Source: Parietaria judaica (taxonomy: Eukaryota; Streptophyta; Magnoliopsida; Rosales; Urticaceae). Taken from it: DNA of 64,000 nt. Under the pieces are notes generated by a model that was given only the letters and a program-made list of their open reading frames with translations, was not told the origin of the DNA and did not search any database. Of the stretch, positions 24,796 through 33,896 are shown piece after piece. The DNA lies in NCBI GenBank assembly GCA_954871525.1, contig OX940860.1, positions 28,180,001 to 28,244,000 of the forward strand. Direction: 5' to 3'. Made by a program: the position numbers and the translations under genes. Position 1 is the first letter of the stretch, and each line of letters starts with the position of its first letter.

Positions 24796-25599
24796 ATGGA
24801 GAAATCAGCCACCCCTTCTTCGCCGGAGCTTGCCGTCGCCGGAGACGACCACCATCGTGACCAGATCGGCGTGGCGAGTTCGGGGAGGTCAGCGGCGGCC
24901 GTCGGCGAGGCGGTGGAGCTCGGGGAAGGGCGTTTGGCTCTGTGGAGGCCGAGCGAGCTCGAGCTCGTCCATGGCGGAGTCGTGGACTCTGTCGCCGGCG
25001 GGGGTTGGTCGTATGAGGACCGTGGCTCGAGGGCGACCGGATCTGGGCCGGTGGAGCACGCCGGCGGTGTCGGAGGAGCTCGGTCAAACCCAGATTCGCG
25101 TGGGTTTGACTCGCGAGTCTCCGGTGGTGGTCCGACCTCCATGACCCGAGTTGTGGGGGTCGTTGGTGACGGTGACGGCGGGCGAAGCGACGGCGGGACT
25201 CGTGCGAGCGGGTCCGGGCCGGTGGCTGGCGTCGTCGAAGAAGGAGGAGCTCGACCCTCATTGGGTGGACGGGAATCGAGCTCCGACGAGATCGGGTTCT
25301 TCGTGGCCCGATCTGTGGGTCTGGTCGCCGGAGGCGGTGGACGGCGTCATGTCAGAGAGGTCCGGGCGAGCGGGTCTGCGTCGGAGCCGGGTGACACCGG
25401 CGACCGGGAAGCTTGGCCGGGCTGTTCTACTTCACCCGCTTTAGCGGGTATCTCGGCCGGCGGGAATCCGCCCCGTTTTGTTGGCGGAATTCCCGCGGTG
25501 GCGAGGGTGGTTCAGGCGAGTCCGGCCTTGCTCCGAATTCGCGGGGGTAGTTCCGACCGAGATCGTCAATTTCCCTCGACCCGCGGGGCCGGCCGGTGA
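24796..25599 (+). CDS. GC-rich Gly/Arg/Ser-rich open frame, first part of a retroelement accessory gene (uncertain)
   Basis: This is a 267-codon open frame beginning MEKSATPSSPEL in strongly GC-rich sequence. It is low in complexity, rich in Gly, Ser, Arg and Val, and has no recognisable domain. Opposite-strand frames of over 140 codons also cross the same stretch, which shows that GC bias alone keeps frames open here. I list it because it follows a TATA box and leader and overlaps the next frame, which does resemble a transposon protein. It may be partly untranslated leader. Confidence 0.3.
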   Translation: MEKSATPSSPELAVAGDDHHRDQIGVASSGRSAAAVGEAVELGEGRLALWRPSELELVHGGVVDSVAGGGWSYEDRGSRATGSGPVEHAGGVGGARSNPDSRGFDSRVSGGGPTSMTRVVGVVGDGDGGRSDGGTRASGSGPVAGVVEEGGARPSLGGRESSSDEIGFFVARSVGLVAGGGGRRHVREVRASGSASEPGDTGDREAWPGCSTSPALAGISAGGNPPRFVGGIPAVARVVQASPALLRIRGGSSDRDRQFPSTRGAGR

Positions 25600-26402
25600 C
25601 CCTGTTGGTGACATTAACGGCCAATACCGGCGGCCGGTGGTATCCGGCTAATTTTTCGAGAACTCCGAAATTCCAACGGGTTTTCCGTGCGATGCCCTGG
25701 TCGATATTCGGGTCGTCGAGGTCTTCGTTGGCGGAGGCGGGTCACCCCATGACGGGTCCCGCACATAACTTTTCTGTTGTTCCGGGAGTGGGTCTGAGAT
25801 CCCCCGGTATAGATGTAGATAGTGTTAGGGCTGCCGCAGGTGCTGCTTATGGAGTTCATGGAGTGGAAGGACCACATCATGGTGCCGGCATAGCAGGCGG
25901 GTCATGCCCAAATTTTGATAGGACAGTTAGGAGGAGAGTCGGGGCCTCCTCGGGTGAGGGCGACCTTTGTCGGTTACGTTCTCTCGCACTTTTTTCGGAC
26001 GTTAATATTTCGAGCTCTGTCACTTCGGCGGAGCTTGGGGCCTTTTTTAGGGCCGAACGTCTTGTTTTGCCGTGGGTATGTGCCTCGTCGGAGGGGGAAC
26101 TCCCCGGATATCCCCGCGACGGGATGGTCGCGGTTCCTTTGGAGATTCTTCGACTTGGTTTTTCCTTGCCGATCCCTTCTCTAATAGAGCGGCTTCTAGT
26201 GTCGTTGGACCTGCATCCGCTTCAAGTCTGCCCAGATACCTGGTGGTTTGCCGCCGGGATTTTCTCAATGTGGCGGGAGAGACGAGGTCGAGATGTCACT
26301 CTCACCCAGCTCCGGAGACTCCTGCCCATCGTTGTTTCCCAGGATGACCAAAGGGTCAATAATTGGGTTTTTACCGAGTCAGAGACTTGGGTCCGGTCCT
26401 AG
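25596..26402 (+). CDS. Plant 'putative gypsy-type transposon' protein-like frame
   Basis: This is a 268-codon frame. From about residue 140 (SAELGAFFRAERLVLPWVCA) it has the pattern of the plant 'putative gypsy type transposon' family (Pfam Transposase_28-like): an acidic and basic linker, then PLEILRLGFSLPIPSLIERL, LVSLDLHPLQVCPDTW, then FAAGIFSMWRERRGRDVTL. In the Tat lineage of Ty3/gypsy elements, frames of this kind are known as extra genes lying in antisense next to the 3' LTR. That fits here, because the LTR blocks read on the minus strand and this frame reads plus beside block B. The first 130 residues are not recognisable. Assignment is by pattern only. Confidence 0.5.
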   Translation: MTLLVTLTANTGGRWYPANFSRTPKFQRVFRAMPWSIFGSSRSSLAEAGHPMTGPAHNFSVVPGVGLRSPGIDVDSVRAAAGAAYGVHGVEGPHHGAGIAGGSCPNFDRTVRRRVGASSGEGDLCRLRSLALFSDVNISSSVTSAELGAFFRAERLVLPWVCASSEGELPGYPRDGMVAVPLEILRLGFSLPIPSLIERLLVSLDLHPLQVCPDTWWFAAGIFSMWRERRGRDVTLTQLRRLLPIVVSQDDQRVNNWVFTESETWVRS

Positions 26403-26744
26403 ACCCGGACTGGCATAGCCGATGGGTTTGGGTCCCAAGCGCTTATCTGGGATCCATTCCCCAAGGATTCGGGATTCCTCGGTTGTTCATGAGCACAGGC
26501 GTCGAGGATCGGGGCTTTGTTAGTTTTTTCTTGACAGAGTCCGCCATTCCCGGACGTTTAGCCTCTTTTTTAACGAGGGAAGCTTGGATTCGGTCGGGGT
26601 GGATGTCTCCTGAGACCGTGGTTGATCCAGTGCCAGACTTTGAAGAGAGGTCCCTTGTTATACGTAGTTTTTTCTGCTTCTTTGCCTGTATTGATTACTT
26701 TGTCATACTCCGTGGCTGACTTGTTTGTTTTTTCTTTTGCAGAT

Positions 26745-26981
26745 ATGGACCGCAGTGACGAGTGGCCATGGGGTCTTCCGCCTTTTCCGGCAGGTGCGGG
26801 GAGTGTGGCCGGCGGAGCTGGGGGTCATGTTCCCCCGGCCTCTCCTTTCATCGCGGCCGATCATTATGTTCCTGATCTCGATCACATTGCCCCTGCCGAT
26901 GAGGGGGCGAATGATGCGGTTGCCGGAGATGATGAGGTGGACGATGAGGCCACGAACGATGGTGATGATCACCCGTCGTGA
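26745..26981 (+). CDS. Last exon of the retroelement accessory frame (acidic tail)
   Basis: A clean acceptor (TTTTCTTTTGCAG, ending at 26742) precedes an ATG at 26745. The frame encodes a Pro/Gly-rich then strongly acidic tail (EGANDAVAGDDEVDDEATND) and stops at 26981. A frame at 26363-26719 upstream may hold a middle exon. Exon linkage to the 25596 frame is inferred from order and splice signals only. Confidence 0.35.
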   Translation: MDRSDEWPWGLPPFPAGAGSVAGGAGGHVPPASPFIAADHYVPDLDHIAPADEGANDAVAGDDEVDDEATNDGDDHPS

Positions 26982-27024
26982 CATGTTGCTCTTTTTGTCT
27001 TTTCTTCTTTTTTGAATCAATGGG

Positions 27025-27174
27025 GAGTTTTATCTTTTTCGAAAACGGGCTACCGGTGAATAATTTGGGGCAAAATTGATTATAAAATTAATTAATTAAT
27101 AAAAGAAAAATTAATTTAAATAATTTTTCTTTTGTTAATTAATATTAAATCAATTGCGTAAAATACCCGTAACA
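27025..27174 (-). repeat. LTR block C (truncated) ending at the right TTATG duplication
   Basis: About 147 bp match the last part of blocks A and B (from AAAACGGGCTACCGG to ACCCGTAACA). The block ends at 27174 directly before TTATG (27175-27179), the same five bases that precede block A at 19341-19345. A and C are therefore best read as the two outer edges of one insertion. The remaining ~660 bp of this LTR are missing. Confidence 0.7.
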
Positions 27175-27539
27175 TTATGATTTAACAAGATTTTATTAGA
27201 TTACTAGTGTAAAAAATATTAAAGAGCCCAATGATATTATAGAGGAATAACAATAGCTTATTGGAACAATAGCTTCTTGGAGTAGTGATAATTAAAGCTA
27301 TAATAATTATCGTTGTATTCAAATTACTAAAGAATCATATTTTAAGAAGACTACATGATTAGTGATGTAATGTTATCTTTTTTATTTAATGTGATTTCAT
27401 AGTTGTTTATGTTATATTTTATTTATAGTGATTTATAATTATTTATGCAATTTTGTATATTGAAATATTAATTTACATATCACTTAGGACCTATATACTT
27501 TCTAAAAAAATTATCTTATAAATTTAGCGAATTATTAAT

Positions 27540-27866
27540 GGGAAACTTCATAAAACATCTCTCAAAACACCATAAATTATTTTATTACACCTCAAAACAT
27601 CATAATTGGAAATACATCCTATTTGAATTTTATGTACCAAAATACTCTTAGTTGTGTCCATTTTTCCGGACGCGACTTGTCCATTTTTCAGGAGGCAATA
27701 TGTCCAATTCCGGACGCGACTTGTCCATTTTTCAGGACACAATATGTATATTTTGAAAGGGTATTTTGGTACATAAATTTTAAAAAGGATGTATTTCCAA
27801 TTATGATGTTTTGAGGTGTAATAAAATAATTTATGGTGTTTTGAGGGATGTTTTATGAAGTTTCCC
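27540..27866. mobile_element. 327 bp inverted-repeat MITE, family 1 copy 1
   Basis: The ends are GGGAAACTTCATAAAACAT and its inverted copy, flanked by an 8 bp duplication TTATTAAT (27532-27539 and 27867-27874). The centre holds repeats of TTTTTCCGGACGCGACTTGT and TTTTTCAGGA(G/C). It is inserted in the right part of the Emigrant-like element. The copy at 40767 is a second member of the family. Confidence 0.85.
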
Positions 27867-28275
27867 TTATTAATTTAGCTAGTTAGGCCCGAGTCGGAAC
27901 CGAACAAAAATATTATTTAATCGCGACTATTATTTTATCGAGTATTAATTTATAAAGGTTCTACTGTACCTAAATGCCACAAGTGTCCGAATTTTTGTTT
28001 CGCTTATGTGGAGTTAATGTCTTAAAAGCTAAAGACACATGTATGTATGTCATTAAACTTTAGAATAATTGATGGTTTAGAGTTCAATTTTAGATAGATC
28101 TTGTCATTGGTCTGTGGTTTTGGGTATTAATGATTAAAAAAAAAAGAACTAATGAGATTCTGAATATGCTACTGAACTTAAGTATAAAATTTGGTACTTA
28201 TGTTTCAAATATCCCATCATTTATAGAGTACCATATACCAGATTTTTCAATGGTAGCTGCCACTAATTTATAGAA

Positions 28276-29282
28276 GGGTAAATTGCAGCTAATGTACCCA
28301 ATGTTTTATCGGCTGCGGATTATGTATCAAATGTTTATTTTCGACGGCTAATGACTAATGTACTCAAATTTAATTCCGTTAGATTTTTTTTGTGTTTTCC
28401 GTCACTTGATCGTCAGCGAGTGATTCCTCCTCTATATGTACACTTTTTGTATCTTTGGCATAACTCACTCATTATTTATACAAATTTAATATATTAAACT
28501 ATCGTTGGAAAGCTAAGAGATAGATCTATAACTTAGGTGTTTTACGTTTTGTAAAAAAATGTTTTAAAAATACGAAATTTTAATTACAACGTAAAACTGG
28601 ACATTAGTTTAATGCAAAATATTTATTTCGAGCAAATTTTAATATACTTAATGACTTTTTATGATGAAACGTAAAACTACAAAGTTGTAGATAAATCTTT
28701 TATATTTCCAACGGTAGTTTATTTATAAATTTTGGATAAAAAATGAGTGAGTTATGCCAAAAATATGAAAGATGCGATATGAAAAAAAAAATCGTATTTT
28801 TGGCATAACTTACTCATTTTTTGTCCAAAATTTATAAATAAAATACCGTTGAAAACATAATAGATTTATCTACAACGTTTTAGTTTTACGTTTTATCAAA
28901 AAAAATCATTAAGTATATTAAAATTTGCTCGAAACAAATATTTTGCATTACACTAATGTCCAATTTTACGTTGTAATTGAAATTTCGCATTTTTTTTAAC
29001 TTTTTTTTTTTTTACAAAATATAAAACGCCAAAGTTGTAGATATATCTCTTAGCTTTCCAACGGTAGTTTATTCATGAAATTTAGAGAAAAAATGAGTGA
29101 GTTATGCCAAAAATATAAAAACTGTACATATAGAGTAGGAATCACTTGCTGACGGTCAAGTGACGGAAAACATAAAAAAAATCTAACGGAATTAAGTTTG
29201 GGTGCATTAGCCGTCGAAAATAAACATTGGGTACATAATCCGCAGCAAATCAAACATTTGGTACATTAGCCGCAATTTAACC
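28276..29282. mobile_element. 1007 bp nearly full-length palindromic element (Mutator-like)
   Basis: The flanking 9 bp duplication TTTATAGAA is exact (28267-28275 and 29283-29291). The element starts GGGTAAATTGCAGC and ends in a related inverted sequence. The two halves are inverted copies for almost 500 bp each: TTTGGCATAACTCACTCATT on the left recurs inverted on the right, as do the AAACGTAAAACTACAAAG-type stretches. There is no coding potential. The transcript would fold into a very long hairpin. Confidence 0.85.
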
Positions 29283-29666
29283 TTTATAGAATCATTGAGT
29301 ACTAGTGTTTACCAGATTCCACTTTGCCTAGTAAATTTTGTTTGGGTGCATTTTGTCCCATAAAATTTTAATTGTAGTCTATTTCGTCCCTCAAATTTTC
29401 AATTTAGTGCAGAATAGCCCTGCGCCGTAAACACAGATGACAGATTTCTAATTCTAGGGTAAAATGCATCAATATATAAGATCTTTGCTCATTAACATTA
29501 TATAAAAGTTATAAACACACTGCTTAATTAGCATAGTTAAACCTCGAAGATCAACACAAAGAAGTACACTTTTGGTTATTATATAATAGAGTCCGAAGAG
29601 AAGACGAGGTAAATTATCAGAAGCATGATGGTGAAAAAGACTCCATAGTAATAAATGGAGGATCAT
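29283..29666. other. Short intergenic segment
   Basis: No gene was seen. It serves as the 3' flank of the minus-strand gene to its right. Confidence 0.4.
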
Positions 29667-30224
29667 TCATGCAAATTCTTCTGGCAACAGAACACCATTG
29701 TTATCGTAGTGAAGAGCACCAGTGATGCTCAACGGCTTGCATTTGCCTCCCATCAGGTTCCTCTTCTTGCACAGCTCCAAACCCGGCTTCTTCTGATCCT
29801 TCGCGACCCGCCCGCTCCGCTTCAGAAGATCCGAAACCCGGAGACTCACCTTCACCTTCTTCGCTCTGATCTTCGAAACCCGGCTCCGCAACACGCTCTT
29901 CGAAACCCTAACGAATCTCTCGCCCTTCCCCCGCCACCCCACCACCGACCCGCTCTCGTCCCGGGCCGCAGTTTCCAGGCCGAACCCAGCTTTCTTCATC
30001 GCGTTGCTCAAGACGGCGCCGAGCTTCCCGAGCCTTCCGAGTCTGGCGGGGTCCGGAACGTTGTCGTCGCTGTCGGAGCGCCTTCGGTGGATGGTTTTCG
30101 AGAGCAGTGCCGGGATTCGGATCCGTATCTTGGGCTGAGCTGGGATTTTAATGGTGACGAAGTATGAAGGTGGAGAGTCATCCAGTGGAAACACAGCCTT
30201 TGAAGCTGCTGCTGATGAGTTCAT
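29667..30224 (-). CDS. Single-exon hypothetical plant protein, 185 residues
   Basis: An intact frame runs from the ATG at 30224 to a stop at 29667. I do not recognise the family. The protein is basic, with runs of Lys/Arg (KIRAKKVKVSLRVSDLLKR) and no signal peptide or membrane segment. A folded-looking core with alternating hydrophobics (YFVTIKIPAQPKIRIRIPAL) sits near the N-terminus, and the C-terminal part (GGKCKPLSITGALHYDNNG, LLPEE) looks conserved in style. Its higher GC content than its flanks and the absence of low complexity make it a credible gene. It is isolated: transposon DNA lies on its 3' side and AT-rich DNA on its 5' side. A retroposed origin is possible because there is no intron. 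Confidence 0.6.
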   Translation of the reverse strand: MNSSAAASKAVFPLDDSPPSYFVTIKIPAQPKIRIRIPALLSKTIHRRRSDSDDNVPDPARLGRLGKLGAVLSNAMKKAGFGLETAARDESGSVVGWRGKGERFVRVSKSVLRSRVSKIRAKKVKVSLRVSDLLKRSGRVAKDQKKPGLELCKKRNLMGGKCKPLSITGALHYDNNGVLLPEEFA

Positions 30225-31260
30225 TTTCTGTTTGGCATCCGAGAAAATTTGATCATCATATCATAAGCAGTTGATTTTCTTCATTTTTCGTTCCTACTTT
30301 TCTGGCACTAAATTGAACCAGTTTTTTTGCCAGTTTTGACCTCCATAACGGAACACTTTTCTACGCGTCGTTAACCAGGGTTTGCATGAAGAGGAGGGTA
30401 GCGATGTAAAATACACTCTATTTTTATCAGTAAATCAAACATGGAATTAAAATTCAGTTTTACTTATTCTTACTTCAAACCTCACGTACGTAAATAGTGG
30501 GGACGATTTTTTATTTATTTTAATTTTCAAGGGTATTTCAGACGAAAATATTTAAATTTATCATTTTGTTGCACTTAATGCCTATGTTTAAAATTTAGTG
30601 GTCAAAATACCCAAATACCATTTTATTGCACTTTATACTTATATGTAAAAAATTAGTTGCAAAAATAGTCAAATTTATCATTTTATTGCACTTTAATATT
30701 CATATAAAAAAATGGTTGTGAAAATGTTCAAATTTAATTGAATAATAAGTTATTCAGTCAAATCATTTTAAGGGCAAGCCCATTTAATTAGAGAGATAAA
30801 GCCAAAATTGGGCTCATTATCCAAATAATACCCTTTATACAATCAATTGGGCTTAAAAACCACAAAGTGGTAGCCTAATTGATCAAACGGTCAAATTAAG
30901 ACCGTTTAAACGGAAGTCAACTCGGGAACCCACCGTCTCATTCAAAAGCCAAGTGGCTATAAGAGTCCAACCACTAATTGAAGGTCAAATGAGCTATTCT
31001 CCCGACCAGGTATCGCTAAAAGAAGACCATTTGAAGCCCACTAAGGCTGAATATTCGAAAGAAGTGGGAGAGAGGCCGAGTTCTACAAGAACCATGCAAA
31101 AGCATGCAGAGAGCATCCAGTTTTACTATTGCCACCCACTTATTGTCCATTCTCTTTCTCTCCTTCGATTGTATTCTCTCTACATTATCAATAAAAGATC
31201 AGCGATGAATAGTCAACTTACCGCTTGGGATGAATTACCTCTAGAAAAGTTCCCAGTGTC

Positions 31261-31299
<39 letters not shown>

Positions 31300-33896
31300 A
31301 AAGAATATCTATAAGACGCGAGATCGGAATTCATACCGCAAATACACAGACATATGTACAAATTCAAACTAGACTTACTTCTCCGACTTTTTGAAATGAA
31401 AAATCACGTTAACAATTAAGAAGCATTTGTTTGTGCTATTGAAAGCTCTCTCGTAAGAGTAGCGCGATATATTTATGCAATATAGTATCTTATTTCCAAT
31501 TAATCTTATGCACACAAATCCGTCAACGCCCACGTAACTATTGCTTTTAAAAGAGGAGGGTAAAAATCTAAAATGACACACACACTATTTAGTATCCTAT
31601 ATTACTATTAAATCGAGCGTGTGCATGCAAATCCTGCACGTACACCCACGTAAATAGTGCGGTTAAATTATTTTACTTAAATAGTTTGTATTTTTAGTTC
31701 AATCAATGATCTAGTCGTGATTCTTATTTTTTTACATGTATAAGAACATTGATATTAAATAATTTTAACATCTCTCAATCTTAGCATAAAATAATTATGA
31801 CATTTTCTCTGAGACCGTATCTTTGTGTTGGCTAAAAGAATGGGCAATGTAATTAGCTATTGTAGTTTGAAAATTTGAGGCCCTTATAAATGTGGTTAGC
31901 GAATGCGATTCCGATTTCTTCTAGGCTTTTTTAATTATTGCATTACTATGTAGATAAAAATATTTCTGAGTGTTAAAATGGTTGAAAAATTCAAAATTAT
32001 TTACCTCATGGAACATTCAGAATATTACTCTAAATACTGAGATTCCAAGTTCATAACCCTCACCACCATAAGATAACTAAAGGAATATTCTAATGAATTA
32101 ATTTATCCTAATAAATGGCCCAAAAATGAAATAATTATCTTCACCCATTAAACTAAGAATTCCTCAAAGGCATAGCAGATTCACAAAAAGTGCATGCATG
32201 ATTTTATTAATTGACAAGTTCAGGGCCAGCTCTGGCTATAGGCGAGGAAGGCTGCGCCTCATGTCCTCAAATTTAAGGGCTATATTTTTTTTTATTATAT
32301 ATTTTAACTATTTTATACTTAATTAAATATGAAAAAATATTTTTATATACTAAAAAGGCTCAAAAATTTTCTTTGCCTAAGGCCCTGATAAAATACGACT
32401 AACTCAAGGCCGGACTAGACAAGCTTCCTCAGGTCGGAAATCACCTTTCTCTTAATTAGACACAACTCATCATCTTTTTCTTCACTTTTTTTTTATCCAC
32501 CCCCACCCACCCATAGACTTCAAGGCTCAAAAGCCTCAGAGAAGTTGAGTTGTCCAATCTTAGTGACAACTATTTGCCTAAAACTTCCCAAAATTGCTTA
32601 AAAGTGAAATACCATAATAGGCCAAAATTTTGGGGCCATTATTGCTCATAATTGTGGACAATGTAGGAAATTTTGATAATGTACATGATAAACAAAGTTA
32701 ATACTTTAACATTAAATTACAATATTTGCCCCCTAAAGGAAGAACAGCCAAGCATTACTTGTAAGCTCTTCACTTCACAAGTTTATCTTCTTTATCTTTA
32801 TTTTGCCCTTTCTCTTTCGGTTTTCATGCATGCTTAATTTTGTTTAGCGTTTATTATAGGGCAGTGAGTGTGACATAATAATTTGACAAAGCCATTATAT
32901 ATGCAAATAAAGAAATAAAATGAAAGGAAGTAAGGATTTGTTTGGAATTCTAAGACAACTATGGGGCCATTTGTTTCCCTAAACCTAAGTGACTTTTGGC
33001 TAGTAGGACCAATAAAGGGACTTAAGTTGAACCTTTATATTTTCTTGGGTCCATTTTGAGCAATTTTAGATATAAATCGATAGGCTTATGGATTGACAAC
33101 AAGCTATTTTGTGCAAATAATGAAGCCTTTCAATTTTATGTGTATGGACTAAAGAGAGCTTAGCTATATAATATAATAATATATAATGATGACAATGATG
33201 ATAACGATTATAACCCATAAGTTACATTAAAATGAAACTTGATGTTGTCCTTTAAAGTAAAATTGTTGGGACTAATTGATTAATTAATCTTAGAGGTTTG
33301 TAGTCGATGCATTATTCAAAAACGTGTGTCCCTTTAATAGTAGACATATTTAGATCACTAAAACAACAATACACACACACATATATATTATGTATTAAGC
33401 AACTTGATTTGGGAGGTATGAGGCTCATAAATAACCCAAAGGGATATCTAATTTTATTTTCATTCCATCTATTTGATGTGAAACCTAGAATTAATCCATA
33501 TCAATAGACAAGGGATGTCTAGTTTCAAGTGTATGTCTTACCAAAACTAAAACTCTAAACTTCAAATTACATCATGTAAAGGGATTAGCCAACTCAATTG
33601 ATTATTTACATGAAGTTGGGTGATATAGATTTACTATTGAGCTTGCCATAAATCTCCATTTAAGTAAGTAATAAGTAACATTAATGGTGTAAATTAAGTT
33701 GATGATATCAAGTTCTAATTTAGTCCGGTTTCGTCAGCTTTTCATGCCTGTTCTGTTCTTTTGTTTCATTTGAGTGTATAAAAAAATTAAAGTTAAAAAA
33801 GGTGAAGAGGGGTATTTTCATTAGTTTTAGTCTTTAAGGGAAAATTCATTTGTACTAGTACAATTAAAAAATACTTGTGAAAGTTGCTAAATTCGA
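30225..33896. other. Intergenic DNA, 3.7 kb
   Basis: No gene was seen. Three imperfect copies of ATCATTTTATTGCACTTTA(A/T) plus neighbours occur at 30555-30715. The segment 30780-31250 is less AT-rich, has short palindromes (GGTCAAATTAAGACCG near 30890) and ends in CTCTCTACATTATCAATAAA, which looks like an LTR or a decayed leader, but its edges could not be set. A TA microsatellite is at 31263-31297. At 32221-32415 GGGCCAGCTCTGG and AAGGCCGG may be the worn ends of a hAT-like MITE. Confidence 0.4.

Larger units (their letters stand above)
19115..27966. mobile_element. Emigrant/Lemi (pogo-type) DNA transposon, now filled with nested insertions
   Basis: The left end begins CAGTAGAACCTCCATAAATT at 19115. 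The right end at 27966 is its inverted copy (CAGTAGAACCTTTATAAATT read on the minus strand). Both ends are flanked by TA (19113-19114 and 27967-27968). The 24 bp terminal repeat, by memory of the family, is two or three bases from that of the plant Emigrant MITE and its Lemi1 pogo-like relative, which insert at TA. Only about 230 bp on the left and about 465 bp on the right (after removing a 327 bp MITE) look like original element. The 7.8 kb between TTATG repeats is LTR-retrotransposon debris inserted later. No pogo transposase was seen. Confidence 0.75.

Noticed and set aside
24696..25261. Minus-strand frames of 148 and 161 codons
   Set aside because: The GC-rich composition keeps all frames open. 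There is no domain or promoter support on this strand.
23698..27174. Blocks B and C as a simple full-length LTR retrotransposon
   Set aside because: The flanking 5-mers do not match (TGATT against TTATG), C is only a fragment, and no primer-binding site follows B. A with C fits the target duplication better.
29655..30167. 170-codon plus-strand frame
   Set aside because: It is the shadow of the minus-strand 185-residue frame, with Pro/Leu-rich composition expected from its antisense.
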